A stretch of 64,000 bases of DNA from Pleomorphomonas sp. PLEO (GCF_041320595.1 NZ_CP166625.1:784501-848500), one strand, 5' to 3'; positions 18,836 to 28,618 are shown, numbered from the stretch's first letter. Program-made: numbers and translations. Notes: generated from the letters alone by a model not told the origin.

Positions 18836-18871
18836 AAGCAGCCCCAACGGGACTGGCCGTTGGGGCTGCTT
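18836..18871. terminator. Strong 15-bp hairpin, probable terminator of the secreted protein gene
   Basis: AAGCAGCCCCAACGG and CCGTTGGGGCTGCTT form a perfect 15-bp stem with a six-base loop. It lies about 65 bases after the stop of the minus-strand gene at 18937. A short TTGCGTTT follows on the minus strand. Confidence 0.7.
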
Positions 18872-18936
18872 GGGGAAGATATCAGGCCTCGATCACCCTG
18901 TCGGCCGTCCGCGTTCCAGCGGCCGAAGCGGGGGAG

Positions 18937-19257
18937 TCAGATGGCAACGACTTCCGGCACGGCCGAGGTGGCCGGCGCGCCGAGGGCGCGTTGATAGGCG
19001 GCGCCGATGCCGCTGATGATGCCGGGGGCGAACACGTTGATCACCTCGGCACGGACGCGGGCGGCATAATCACCAGCCACCGACAGGAAGGTGAGCGGCG
19101 GGAAAACCAAGGTTCGCTCGGCGGAGCTGACGGTCGGTGCCTCTATGGCGGCAACAATTACCGACTTCGGGACGTTCATATTGAAAGCGAAGGCCCCGGT
19201 GGAGGAGGCGGCGACTAGGAAGGAAGCGGCTGCCGCGGTGACGAGAAGGCGTTTCAT
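18937..19257 (-). CDS. Secreted small protein, unknown function
   Basis: A 106-residue protein with a clear Sec signal peptide (MKRLLVTAAAASFLVAAS..., cleavage near AFA at about 24). The mature part has no Cys and no recognised domain; it is rich in Ala, Val and Ile with alternating hydrophobic stretches. It has its own strong hairpin downstream and an isolated upstream region, so it is probably monocistronic. No function can be proposed. Confidence 0.65.
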   Translation of the reverse strand: MKRLLVTAAAASFLVAASSTGAFAFNMNVPKSVIVAAIEAPTVSSAERTLVFPPLTFLSVAGDYAARVRAEVINVFAPGIISGIGAAYQRALGAPATSAVPEVVAI

Positions 19258-19570
19258 CTTGCATGACTCCGGAACGCGATTGCCTGCCTTGTATCAGTGC
19301 CGATTGAAGGCCTCGTTCCGACGTAAACGGCAATTTTTTCCTTTTCGGCAGGCTTTCGTTAACCCGCGTCGCGACCGCCTTGACGGACCATTAACCATGC
19401 CGGCGCCGCATTTACAGTACCTTGGTGGAAATGGCGCGTCTTCGCGGTTTTCGCGGTGAATGACCGTTAGGATTTGTGAATATCCGGGCCGCATTAAATG
19501 TTATTACTTATGAAGTTCCCCCAGAGAGTGGTGGTAAGACTTTGTTGATGCTGTCGAGAGATTTTCGCCC
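19258..19570. other. Divergent intergenic region
   Basis: About 310 bases between the secreted protein and the deformylase-like gene, lower in GC near 19490-19515 (ATTAAATGTTATTACTTATG). It must hold both promoters. I see no strong palindrome or RNA gene in it. Confidence 0.5.
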
Positions 19571-20065
19571 ATGACGTTGACGAGCTTGCTGACATATCCC
19601 GATCCGCGGCTTCGGGCCGTTGCTCAGCCGGTCATTGCTTTCGATGATGAGCTCGCAGGCCTGGCAGACGATCTCGTCGCCGCCGTCGAGGCGGCGCCCG
19701 CTGTTGGCCTCGCCGCTTCGCATCTCGGTATCCTCCGGCGGGTGATCGCGGCGCGGCCACCGGGCGGCATGGCCATCCGCGTCTACGTCAACCCCTTGAT
19801 CGAGTGGGTTTCGGCCGAGACCATGGTCAACGAGGAGGGGTCGGTTTCCATGCCTGGCGTAAGCGCTGAAATCGAGCGGCCACGGGCGGTGCGTGTCGCT
19901 TATTCCTCGCTTGACGGGATCGCGTCCACCGAGGAGGCGGAAGGCTTCCACGCCGCCGTGCTGCAACATGAGATCGACCAACTGGACGGCGTATTCTGGA
20001 TCGATCGGCTGTCGCGTCTCAAAAGGGAGCGGCTGATCAAGCGATATCAGAAGCTTTCCAGCTGA
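19571..20065 (+). CDS. Peptide deformylase-like protein with degenerate active site
   Basis: A 164-residue protein with the overall deformylase pattern (LLTYPDPRLR, AVGLAASHLG, YVNPLIEW, HEIDQLDGVFWIDRLS, KRERLIKRY). Active deformylases use a Cys of EGCLS and both His of HExDH to hold the metal. Here motif II is EGSVS (S91 replaces Cys) and motif III is HEIDQ (Q137 replaces the second His). The Gln of motif I is replaced by H51. Only H133 and E134 remain. A classical deformylase activity is therefore unlikely; a pseudoenzyme or a changed chemistry is inference. The reading frame is intact. Confidence 0.85.
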   Translation: MTLTSLLTYPDPRLRAVAQPVIAFDDELAGLADDLVAAVEAAPAVGLAASHLGILRRVIAARPPGGMAIRVYVNPLIEWVSAETMVNEEGSVSMPGVSAEIERPRAVRVAYSSLDGIASTEEAEGFHAAVLQHEIDQLDGVFWIDRLSRLKRERLIKRYQKLSS

Positions 20066-20150
20066 CCGGCTTCATTCGCCATTCGGCCGCCGCGAGATTT
20101 CCCCATTTGTAGCTACACTGAGCCCGCTAAGCGATTTTCCCTGGAGAGCC

Positions 20151-20942
20151 ATGCTGATCGATCGCCAACACGCCATCCTGGATCTTGCCCGCGAGGTCGG
20201 CCGCGTCCTGGTTGACGATCTTGCCGCGCGCTTCGAGGTGTCGCCGCAGACCATACGCAAGGATCTCAATGAACTCTGCGATCGCCGCCTGCTCGCCCGT
20301 GTGCACGGCGGAGCCGTGTTGGCTTCAACGGTCAAGAATGTCGGCTATGAGGCGCGGCGCCTGATCGCCGCGGCCGAAAAAAGGGCGATCGGCGAAGCCG
20401 CCGCCGCTCTCATTCCCAATGACGCATCGCTGTTCATCAACATCGGTACGACTACCGAGGCGGTGGCTCAAGCGCTGCTGCAGCACTCGGGACTGATGGT
20501 GATCACCAACAACATCAATGTCGCCAACCTGATGCGCGCCTATTCGGGAATCGACGTGGTGATCGCCGGCGGTCAGGTCCGCCATGCCGATGGCGGGATT
20601 ATTGGCGAGGCGGCGGTTGATTTCATTCGCCAGTTCAAGGTGGATTTCGCCATTGTCGGCACCTCGGCGATCGACGAGGACGGCGCGCTCTACGATTACG
20701 ATTTTCGCGAAGTGAAGGTGGCGCAGGCGATCATCGCCAACGCTCGCCGGGTCATCCTGGTGGCCGACGAAACCAAGTTCGAGCGTACGGCGCCGGTAAG
20801 GATCGGCTCGGTCGCCCAGGTGGACGTCTTCGTCACCGATAGCTGTCCGCGCGAGAGCGTGCGCCGGCTATGCGCCGAAGGGGAGGTGGAGCTCGTTGAA
20901 ACCGCTTCCAGTCATGGCGGACATGCGGGCGCGGATGTATAA
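20151..20942 (+). CDS. DeoR/GlpR-family transcriptional regulator
   Basis: A 263-residue repressor: N-terminal helix-turn-helix (residues 1-57, RQHAILDLAREVGRVLVDDLAARFEVSPQTIRKDL region) and a DeoR C-terminal sensor domain related to sugar-phosphate isomerases (FINIGTTTEAVAQAL, VITNNINVANLM, DFAIVGTSAIDEDGALYDYDFREVKVAQ, VADETKFER). It is closest to GlpR-type regulators that respond to glycerol-3-phosphate, but no glp genes are in the window. The next gene, opgG, starts about 220 bases downstream. Confidence 0.9.
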   Translation: MLIDRQHAILDLAREVGRVLVDDLAARFEVSPQTIRKDLNELCDRRLLARVHGGAVLASTVKNVGYEARRLIAAAEKRAIGEAAAALIPNDASLFINIGTTTEAVAQALLQHSGLMVITNNINVANLMRAYSGIDVVIAGGQVRHADGGIIGEAAVDFIRQFKVDFAIVGTSAIDEDGALYDYDFREVKVAQAIIANARRVILVADETKFERTAPVRIGSVAQVDVFVTDSCPRESVRRLCAEGEVELVETASSHGGHAGADV

Positions 20943-21161
20943 TTTCGATAGCTGGCGACGTATGGTTCTATGCACCATCGTGTCGGTCTGGTATCCACAT
21001 GACATGTTGGAATCCAACGGGGTAAGAGGGCATTTTCGGGAAGCCGGACGAGCCGGCGCCGCGCCGTGGTAGTGGAGTGGGAACTTTACCTCCCGCTCGC
21101 TGTTCCCGCGCCCATGTGAATGACGAGTGGAGCCGCTGTGGACCTTTCTGTCGGGAATCCC

Positions 21162-22721
21162 ATGATCGATCGCCGTGACTTTTTGACGCGAGCGCTGACG
21201 GCGGTTGGTGCCGTTGTGGTTGCGACCGGCGTGCCAGCCGTAGCGCTGGCGGCGACTCAGCAGCACCAGTTCGCCGTCACCGGACCATTCACCCGCTCGA
21301 CGGTGGCCGAAATCGCCCGTGCCCTTGCCAAAAAGGCCTACGAGGCGCCGGATACCAGCCTGCCGCCCATTCTCGAAAATCTCACCTACGATCAGTATCG
21401 CGACATTCGTTTCCGTCCCGAGTCGGCCCTTTGGGCGGACAAGGGATTGCCCTATCAGATGCAGCTCTTCCATCGCGGCTCCTACTTCAAGGAACCGGTG
21501 GAGATGGCGCTCGTCGAGAATGGCCAGGCAACGCACGTTGCCTACGACCCCAATCTGTTCAATTACGGGCCGTTGGTGCCGCAGCCGATTCCCGCCGAGG
21601 ATATCGGCTTCTCCGGCTTCCGCTTGCACGCGCCCCTCAATAAGCCCGACGTATTCGACGAAGTTCTGGTTTTCCAGGGAGCGAGTTATTTCCGCTCGCT
21701 GGGCAAGGACCAGACCTATGGTCTGTCGGCGCGTGGCCTTGCCCTCAAGACGGCCGATCCGGAAGGCGAAGAGTTTCCGCTGTTCCGAGCCTTCTGGGTG
21801 GAAACGCCGGCTGCCGGTTCGGATACCTGCGTCGTCAACGCCCTGCTCGATAGCCCTTCGGTGTCGGGCGCTTATCGTTTTACCATTCGGCCCGGGCTGC
21901 CGACCACTATCGACGTCGAGGCGCAATTGTTTCCGCGCGCCGATCTCGAAAAGGTCGGTCTCGCGCCGGGTACGTCGATGTTCTTCTTTTCGGCCAACGG
22001 TCGCACAGAAATCGATGACTTCCGGCCCGAGGTTCACGATTCAGACGGCTTGCTGATGGTCACCGGTCACGGTGATCGCTGGTGGCGTCCGCTGGCCAAT
22101 CCCAAGGAATTGCAGATTTCGGCGTTCCAGGATCGCAGTCCGCGCGGCTTCGGCCTCGTCCAGCGTGACCGCAGTTTCCTGTCCTATCAAGATCTGGAAG
22201 CCTCTTATCAGCGCCGCCCGTCGCTCTGGATCGAGCCGGTGGGCGACTGGGGCGCCGGCGCGGTGACGCTGGTGGAGATTCCCACCAACTCGGAAATTCA
22301 CGACAACATCGTCGCCTACTGGGCACCGCAGGACAAGATTCCAGCCGGTACCGAATATTTCTTCGCCTATCGTCTGTTCTGGGGCGGCGATCCGGCGCTG
22401 GCTGCCGGCGCTGCCTATGTCACCGCGACACGGTCGGGACGGGCGGGGGTCGGCGGGCCGACGCCGGTGCGCCTGTTCGTCATCGATTACGGCTATTTCC
22501 AGGGCGTGGACCCGGCCAAGCTCGGTGCCTCGAAGGTGTCGGTGCAGGCCTCCAAGGGTACGGTGAGGAATGTCGTCGTCGCTGCCAATCCTGAAACTCA
22601 TGGCATGCGCCTCAGCTTCGAGCTGGATCCCCAGAACGAGACGCTCATTGAGCTGACGGCGGCGCTCGCCTTCGAATCGGGGCAGTCGGCCGAGACTTGG
22701 GCCTTCCGATGGACAGCATAG
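21162..22721 (+). CDS. opgG: Periplasmic glucan biosynthesis protein OpgG/OpgD (MdoG family)
   Basis: Needed for backbone branching and release of osmoregulated periplasmic glucans. From the ATG at 21162 the protein has 519 residues and starts with a twin-arginine signal (DRRDFLTRALTAVGAVVVATG, with an Ala-rich cleavage site after residue 30). A Tat signal is more like E. coli OpgD than OpgG. The MdoG domain fills the rest (LTYDQYRDIRF, AYDPNLFNYG, GFRLHAPLN, FFFSANGRTEIDDFRPEVHDSDGL). In-frame starts at 21120 (ATG) and 21138 (GTG) would add 8-14 residues before the RR motif. It overlaps opgH by 13 bases. Confidence 0.92.
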   Translation: MIDRRDFLTRALTAVGAVVVATGVPAVALAATQQHQFAVTGPFTRSTVAEIARALAKKAYEAPDTSLPPILENLTYDQYRDIRFRPESALWADKGLPYQMQLFHRGSYFKEPVEMALVENGQATHVAYDPNLFNYGPLVPQPIPAEDIGFSGFRLHAPLNKPDVFDEVLVFQGASYFRSLGKDQTYGLSARGLALKTADPEGEEFPLFRAFWVETPAAGSDTCVVNALLDSPSVSGAYRFTIRPGLPTTIDVEAQLFPRADLEKVGLAPGTSMFFFSANGRTEIDDFRPEVHDSDGLLMVTGHGDRWWRPLANPKELQISAFQDRSPRGFGLVQRDRSFLSYQDLEASYQRRPSLWIEPVGDWGAGAVTLVEIPTNSEIHDNIVAYWAPQDKIPAGTEYFFAYRLFWGGDPALAAGAAYVTATRSGRAGVGGPTPVRLFVIDYGYFQGVDPAKLGASKVSVQASKGTVRNVVVAANPETHGMRLSFELDPQNETLIELTAALAFESGQSAETWAFRWTA

Positions 22722-24892
22722 TTCGTGATGTCGCCGTTAGTGGGCGATATGCTCCCGGCATGCCGCCGGAACATCCCGCCGACATGCCGGCGCAAAATCT
22801 CAAGCGCTTTCGTCGTAAGGACCGACGGCGTCTGGTCAATCCTCGCAGTCGCTCGTCGTTCCTGAAGCGTTTCGCGGTGATCGGTGGTACGGCGGCGTTG
22901 CTCGCCTATGCCGTCAACGAGATGTACGCGGTGCTGGCGCTCGGCGACCTCACGCCGGTCGAACGCGTCGTGCTCGCCCTGTTCACCGTGACTTTTGCCT
23001 GGATTGCCTTGTCCTCGGTCGCCTCCGTGTTCGGCTTTCTGAAGCTGGTCAGCCGGCACTTCGCTCGGCCGGTGGCTGGATCGGACGAGCCGCTGCGCAA
23101 GCGCACGGCTATGCTGATGCCGACCTACAACGAGGATCCCTCGCGCGTCTTCGCTGCCATCGAAGCCATGGCGCGCGATGTCGAGGCGCTCGGCCAAAGC
23201 CACGCCTTCGACTGGTTCGTGTTGGCCGACACCACCGATCCGGAAGTGGTGCTGCAGGAAGAGGCGGCGTTGTTGGCCGCCCGCGAGCGCATCGGCAGCT
23301 TCACCCGCATCTACTACCGTCGGCGGCGCAACAACACTGCCAAGAAGGCGGGCAACGTCGGCGACTTCTGCAAGCGTTGGGCGAGCGCCTACGATCATCT
23401 CCTGGTGCTCGATGCCGACAGTCTGATGGAAGGGCGAACCATCGTCGAGCTGGCTCGCCGGATGGAAGCCGATCCCGACGCCGGTCTCATCCAGACCATT
23501 CCGATGCTCGTCAATGGCACGACGGTGATGGCGCGGCTGCAGCAGTTTGCCGGCCGGGTCTACGGACCGGTCGTAGGAACAGGTTTGTCCTGGTGGGTCC
23601 AGAAGGAAGGTAACTTCTGGGGTCATAACGCCATCATCCGCACCGAGGCCTTCCTGAGTTCCGCTGGCCTGCCCGAGTTGTCCGGCAAACCGCCGTTCGG
23701 CGGCCACATCATGAGCCACGACTTCGTCGAGGCGGCGCTGATCCGCCGCGCCGGCTGGAATGTCATCATTGCCGATGATCTCTCGGGATCCTACGAGGAA
23801 AGCCCACCGTCGTTGGTTGATCTCGCCGTCCGCGACCGCCGCTGGTGCCAGGGCAACTTGCAGCACCTCAAGGTGATCGGCGGACGGGGCCTGCACTGGG
23901 TATCGCGCTCCCATATCCTCACCGGCATCATGAGCTACCTCGCCTCGCCGTTGTGGCTGCTCCTGATCCTGTCCGGTCTCGCGCTGACGCTGCAGGCCCA
24001 CTATATCCGGCCGGAATATTTCAAGGACGAGTTCCAGCTGTTCCCGTCCTGGCCGCGCATCGACGCCGAGCGAGCCCTCAGCTTGTTTGCGCTGACGATG
24101 GGCGTGCTGTTCCTGCCAAAGGTGCTTGGTCTCCTGGCTTTCTCTCTCAATTCGCGTGACCGCAAGGCATCGGGCGGCTTCCTCGGCCTCTTCCTGTCTT
24201 TCATCTTCGAAATGGTGGTGTCCGCACTGGTGGCGCCGATCATGATGCTGATCCAGACCGGCGCGGTCACTGAGATCGTGCTGCATCGCGACGCCGGCTG
24301 GAAGCCGCAGCGGCGCGACGATGGCGGCTTGCCGCTCCGCGATCTCATCGTGCGCCATCGCTGGCACGTACTGGCTGGCCTCGCGCTGGCCTGGGCGGCG
24401 ATCGCCGATAGCTGGGAGCTGTTCGCCTGGCTGTCGCCAGCCATTGCCGGCATGGTGTTTGCCGTGCCGATCTCCAGTCTTACCGGCTCCAATGCCGTCG
24501 GGCGCTTCATCAAATGGCTCGGTCTTCTTAGGACCCCCGAGGAACATCATAGGCCCAACATCCAGGGACGTTTGGACGAGGCCCGGCCGGCTTATGTCGA
24601 GGCGGTTGCCACTGCGCCGAGCTTGGTCGACATCGTCGCCGATGACGATCTGCTGATGCAGCATCTCGCGCTGATCGACCGTATGGCGCCGCGGCAGCCC
24701 GGCCGCGTGGATCCTGTCTCCGCGTTGGCCCTCGCCAAGGTCGGAGAGGCAGAGACCATCGAAGAAGGGGTTTCCTTCCTCGATGCCAAGGAGCGGGCGA
24801 CGCTGATCGCCACGCCACGCATTCTCGACGCGCTGGCGCAGAAGCCCCTCAACCGCCATGTCCTGGTAGAGGCGGCGGCGCGGTCCGCCTGA
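22709..24892 (+). CDS. opgH: Glucans biosynthesis glucosyltransferase OpgH
   Basis: Inner-membrane GT2 enzyme that makes the beta-1,2-glucan backbone from UDP-glucose. 727 residues. Two N-terminal membrane helices (about 55-75 and 88-115), then the catalytic domain with MLMPTYNEDP, LVLDADSLMEG, SHDFVEAALIRRAGW and RDRRWCQGN (the Q-x-x-R-W-type motif RRWCQGN), then several C-terminal helices. It starts within the end of opgG; a TTG four codons earlier is possible but the ATG is preferred. The gene order opgG-opgH is the usual one. Confidence 0.95.
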   Translation: MDSIVRDVAVSGRYAPGMPPEHPADMPAQNLKRFRRKDRRRLVNPRSRSSFLKRFAVIGGTAALLAYAVNEMYAVLALGDLTPVERVVLALFTVTFAWIALSSVASVFGFLKLVSRHFARPVAGSDEPLRKRTAMLMPTYNEDPSRVFAAIEAMARDVEALGQSHAFDWFVLADTTDPEVVLQEEAALLAARERIGSFTRIYYRRRRNNTAKKAGNVGDFCKRWASAYDHLLVLDADSLMEGRTIVELARRMEADPDAGLIQTIPMLVNGTTVMARLQQFAGRVYGPVVGTGLSWWVQKEGNFWGHNAIIRTEAFLSSAGLPELSGKPPFGGHIMSHDFVEAALIRRAGWNVIIADDLSGSYEESPPSLVDLAVRDRRWCQGNLQHLKVIGGRGLHWVSRSHILTGIMSYLASPLWLLLILSGLALTLQAHYIRPEYFKDEFQLFPSWPRIDAERALSLFALTMGVLFLPKVLGLLAFSLNSRDRKASGGFLGLFLSFIFEMVVSALVAPIMMLIQTGAVTEIVLHRDAGWKPQRRDDGGLPLRDLIVRHRWHVLAGLALAWAAIADSWELFAWLSPAIAGMVFAVPISSLTGSNAVGRFIKWLGLLRTPEEHHRPNIQGRLDEARPAYVEAVATAPSLVDIVADDDLLMQHLALIDRMAPRQPGRVDPVSALALAKVGEAETIEEGVSFLDAKERATLIATPRILDALAQKPLNRHVLVEAAARSA

Positions 24893-25162
24893 GTGGAAGC
24901 GATGGTGGGCTTCCGCCATCGCCATGCACCGTGGATAAGGCCGGCATGCGTGTTTTGCATGGCCTATTCCGCTTTCGACTGGGGCGCCCGATGGCGGCGC
25001 GCCGTAAGTCGCGGCGAAATATAGCAAATCTAAATCGGTTTGATCGTTCCGACGCTCTTCGTCGATTCTCGTCTTCTCCCAAAGGACGAGGGCGAAAAGT
25101 GTCGTCGGGATATGACATTAGCCGTCAAGCCTGCTAGGGAAACCACCAACGTAGTTTCCCGT

Positions 25163-28100
25163 ATGGAGCTTGCCGTGCCCATCACCAAGGTGCTTGTCGC
25201 CAACCGATCCGAAATCGCCATCCGCGTTTTCCGCGCCGCCAACGAGCTCGGCCTCAAGACGGTTGCCGTCTTTGCCGAGGAGGATCGGCTGGCGTTGCAC
25301 CGCTTCAAGGCCGACGAGGCCTATCAGATCGGCGCCGGCCTTGGACCGATCGAGGCTTATCTCAGCATTTCCGAGATCTTGCGCGTCGCCAAGGAGTCCA
25401 AGGCCGATGCGATCCATCCCGGCTATGGCCTTCTGTCGGAGAGTCCGGAGTTCGCCGAGGCCTGTCGCGACGCCGGCATTACGTTTATCGGCCCATCGCC
25501 GGAGACCATGCGCCAGCTTGGCAATAAAGTGGCGGCACGCAACCTGGCCATCGAGGCCGGCGTGCCGGTGATGCCGGCCACCGATCCGCTGCCCGACGAC
25601 ATGGAGGTGGTGAAGGCGGAAGCCAAGCGCATCGGCTACCCGCTGATGTTGAAGGCCTCGTGGGGCGGCGGCGGGCGCGGCATGCGCGTCATCCGCGATG
25701 AGGCGACGCTGCTGCGCGAGGCGGTTACCGCCAAGCGCGAGGCGATGGCCGCCTTCGGCAAGGACGAGATCTATCTCGAGAAGCTGGTGGAGCGGGCTCG
25801 CCATGTCGAGGTGCAGATCCTCGGCGACACCCATGGCAATATCGTTCATCTGTTCGAACGCGACTGTTCGGTACAGCGCCGCCACCAGAAGGTGGTCGAG
25901 CGGGCACCGGCGCCCTATCTGACCGATGCCCAGCGCGCGGAAATCACCGGCTATGGCGTCACCATCGCCAAGGCGGCCAATTATTACTCGGCCGGCACCG
26001 TCGAATTTCTGATGGATTCCGATACCGGCGCCTTTTACTTCATCGAGGTCAATCCGCGTATTCAGGTCGAACACACCGTCACCGAAGAGGTGACGGGTAT
26101 CGACGTGGTGCGTGCTCAGATCCGTATTCTCGAGGGTGCCAAGATCGGCTCCCCCGAGTCCGGCGTGCCGCTGCAGGAAGATATCCGGCTTCACGGCCAT
26201 GCGCTGCAATGCCGCATCACCACCGAGGATCCCGAGCAGAACTTCATTCCCGACTATGGCCGCATCACAGCCTATCGCGGCGCCACCGGCTTCGGTATCC
26301 GCCTCGATGGCGGCACAGCCTATGCCGGCGCGGTGATCACTCGCTTCTACGATCCGCTGCTTGAGAAGGTGACCGCCTGGGCTCCGACGCCCTTGGAAGC
26401 GATCAACCGCATGATGCGGGCGCTGCGCGAATTCCGCATCCGTGGCGTTGCCACCAACCTCACCTTCCTTGAGAGCATCATCTCCCATCCGAAGTTCCAG
26501 CAGAACCGCTACACCACGCGTTTCATCGACGAGACGCCGGAGCTGTTCCAACTGGTCAAGCGCCGGGATCGGGCGACCAAGCTCCTGACCTACATCGCCG
26601 ACGTCACCGTCAACGGCCATCCGGAAACGCGCAGCCGTCCGAGGCCGGGCGAGGGGGCAAAGCCAGTGGTGCCGGTGTTTTCCGGCGGCGTCACGCCGGG
26701 AACCCGCGATCTGCTGACATCGCGGGGGCCAGAGGCGCTTGCCAAATGGATCCGCGAGCAGACCAACGTCCTGATCACCGACACCACCATGCGCGACGGC
26801 CACCAATCGCTTCTGGCGACGCGCATGCGCACCCACGACATGGCGAACATCGCCGAGGCCTATGCACGCGGCCTGCCTGGTCTGTTCAGCCTGGAATGCT
26901 GGGGTGGCGCCACCTTCGACGTGGCGATGCGCTTCCTGACCGAGGATCCGTGGGAGCGGCTCGCCAAGATCCGCGACAAGGCGCCCAACATCCTGATGCA
27001 GATGCTGCTGCGTGGCTCGAACGGCGTCGGCTACAAGAACTACGCCGACAACGTCGTCCGTCATTTCGTGCAGCAGGCCGCGTCCAGTGGCGTCGACGTC
27101 TTCCGGGTGTTCGACTGCCTCAACTGGATCGACAACATGCGCGTCTCCATGGACGCCGTGCTCGATCAGGGCAAGGTGCTGGAAGCGGCCATCTGTTACA
27201 CCGGTGACATCCTTGATCCCGACCGCGCCAAGTATGACCTCAAGTACTATGTCGGCATGACGCGGGAACTGGACCATGCCGGCGCTCACATCATTGCCAT
27301 CAAGGACATGGCCGGCCTGTTGAAGCCGGCGGCGGCGCGCGTGTTGTTCCGGGCGATGCGCGAGGCCACCGACCTGCCGATCCACTTCCATACCCATGAT
27401 ACGTCCGGCATTTCCGCCGCGTCAGTGCTGGCGGCGGTGGAGGAGGGGGTCGACATCGTCGACGCTGCCATGGATGCCTTCTCAGGCAATACTTCGCAGC
27501 CCTGTCTCGGCTCGATCGTGGCGGCGCTGGAAGGCGGGCCGCGGCCGACCGGCCTCGACCAGCAGGCTATTCGCCGCATTTCCTTCTACTGGGAGGCGGT
27601 GCGCCACAAATATGCTGCCTTCGAGAACGACCTGAAGGGGCCGGCTTCGGAGGTCTATCTCCACGAGATGCCCGGTGGCCAGTTCACCAATCTCAAGGAA
27701 CAGGCCCGCTCGCTGGGGCTCGAGACGCGCTGGCACGACGTGGCCAGGACGTATGCCGACGTCAACCGCATGTTCGGCGATATCGTCAAGGTGACGCCGT
27801 CGTCCAAGGTGGTGGGCGACATGGCGCTGCTGATGGTCTCTTCGGCTCTTACTCCCGCCGATGTACTTGATCCGGAGAAGGATGTCGCTTTCCCCGATTC
27901 GGTGGTGGAAATGTTCCACGGCGATCTGGGGCAGCCGCCGGGTGGCTGGCCGAAAGACCTTCAGGCCAAGATCCTGAAGGGCGCCGAGCCGATCACCGTG
28001 CCGCCGGGCTCGCTGATCCCACCGGCCGACCTTGAGGCAATGCGTGCCGAATTGGCCGAGAAGGTGTCCTGGGCGCCGACCGAACAGGACCTGGCCAGCT

Positions 28101-28615
28101 ACCTGATGTATCCCAAGGTGTTCCTCGATTTTGCCAAGTCGCAGGAGACTTACGGACCGACATCGGTGCTGCCGACCCCTGTCTACTTCTACGGCATGCA
28201 AGCTGGTGACGAGCTGACCATCGAACTTGAGCGAGGCAAATCTCTGGTCCTGATCTGCCAGGCTGTTGGCGAGTCCGATAACGAAGGCATGGTCCGGGTG
28301 TTCTTCGAGCTCAACGGCCAGCCGCGCATGGTGCGCGTGCCTGACCGTTCGAACGCCGCTTCGGCCCAGACGCAACGACGCAAGGCCGATGCCGGCGATC
28401 CGAGCCAAGTGGCGGCGCCGATGCCGGGCGTCGTGTCGACATTGGCCGTCAAGCCGGGCCAGACGGTCAAGGCCGGCGACGTGCTGCTTTCCATCGAGGC
28501 GATGAAGATGGAAACGTCGATCCACGCCGAGCGCGACGGTACGATCGCCGAGGTGTTGATCGCCGCCGGCGCTCAGATCGATGCCAAGGACCTGCTGGTG
28601 GTGCTGAAGGAGTAG
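25163..28615 (+). CDS. pyc: Pyruvate carboxylase
   Basis: Makes oxaloacetate from pyruvate and bicarbonate, a biotin enzyme. 1,150 residues, the usual length. Domain order: biotin carboxylase with ATP-grasp (KVLVANRSEIAIRVFRAANE, the glycine-rich SWGGGGRGMRV, EVNPRIQVEHTVTEE), carboxyltransferase (starts near residue 537, DTTMRDGHQSLLATRMRT), allosteric/tetramerisation linker, and biotin carrier domain with EAMKMETS, biotin Lys K1115. The ATG at 25163 is chosen because homologues begin near MxLPITKVLVANRSEIA; an in-frame frame continues 41 codons upstream without similarity. A dispersed repeat follows its stop. Confidence 0.97.
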   Translation: MELAVPITKVLVANRSEIAIRVFRAANELGLKTVAVFAEEDRLALHRFKADEAYQIGAGLGPIEAYLSISEILRVAKESKADAIHPGYGLLSESPEFAEACRDAGITFIGPSPETMRQLGNKVAARNLAIEAGVPVMPATDPLPDDMEVVKAEAKRIGYPLMLKASWGGGGRGMRVIRDEATLLREAVTAKREAMAAFGKDEIYLEKLVERARHVEVQILGDTHGNIVHLFERDCSVQRRHQKVVERAPAPYLTDAQRAEITGYGVTIAKAANYYSAGTVEFLMDSDTGAFYFIEVNPRIQVEHTVTEEVTGIDVVRAQIRILEGAKIGSPESGVPLQEDIRLHGHALQCRITTEDPEQNFIPDYGRITAYRGATGFGIRLDGGTAYAGAVITRFYDPLLEKVTAWAPTPLEAINRMMRALREFRIRGVATNLTFLESIISHPKFQQNRYTTRFIDETPELFQLVKRRDRATKLLTYIADVTVNGHPETRSRPRPGEGAKPVVPVFSGGVTPGTRDLLTSRGPEALAKWIREQTNVLITDTTMRDGHQSLLATRMRTHDMANIAEAYARGLPGLFSLECWGGATFDVAMRFLTEDPWERLAKIRDKAPNILMQMLLRGSNGVGYKNYADNVVRHFVQQAASSGVDVFRVFDCLNWIDNMRVSMDAVLDQGKVLEAAICYTGDILDPDRAKYDLKYYVGMTRELDHAGAHIIAIKDMAGLLKPAAARVLFRAMREATDLPIHFHTHDTSGISAASVLAAVEEGVDIVDAAMDAFSGNTSQPCLGSIVAALEGGPRPTGLDQQAIRRISFYWEAVRHKYAAFENDLKGPASEVYLHEMPGGQFTNLKEQARSLGLETRWHDVARTYADVNRMFGDIVKVTPSSKVVGDMALLMVSSALTPADVLDPEKDVAFPDSVVEMFHGDLGQPPGGWPKDLQAKILKGAEPITVPPGSLIPPADLEAMRAELAEKVSWAPTEQDLASYLMYPKVFLDFAKSQETYGPTSVLPTPVYFYGMQAGDELTIELERGKSLVLICQAVGESDNEGMVRVFFELNGQPRMVRVPDRSNAASAQTQRRKADAGDPSQVAAPMPGVVSTLAVKPGQTVKAGDVLLSIEAMKMETSIHAERDGTIAEVLIAAGAQIDAKDLLVVLKE

Positions 28616-28618
28616 CAA

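Noticed and set aside
22598-25027. An 809-codon minus-strand frame opposite opgH
   Set aside because: Antisense shadow; rich in His, Gln, Arg and Gly without any family motif.
25118-27397. A 759-codon minus-strand frame opposite pyc
   Set aside because: Antisense shadow of the biotin carboxylase region.
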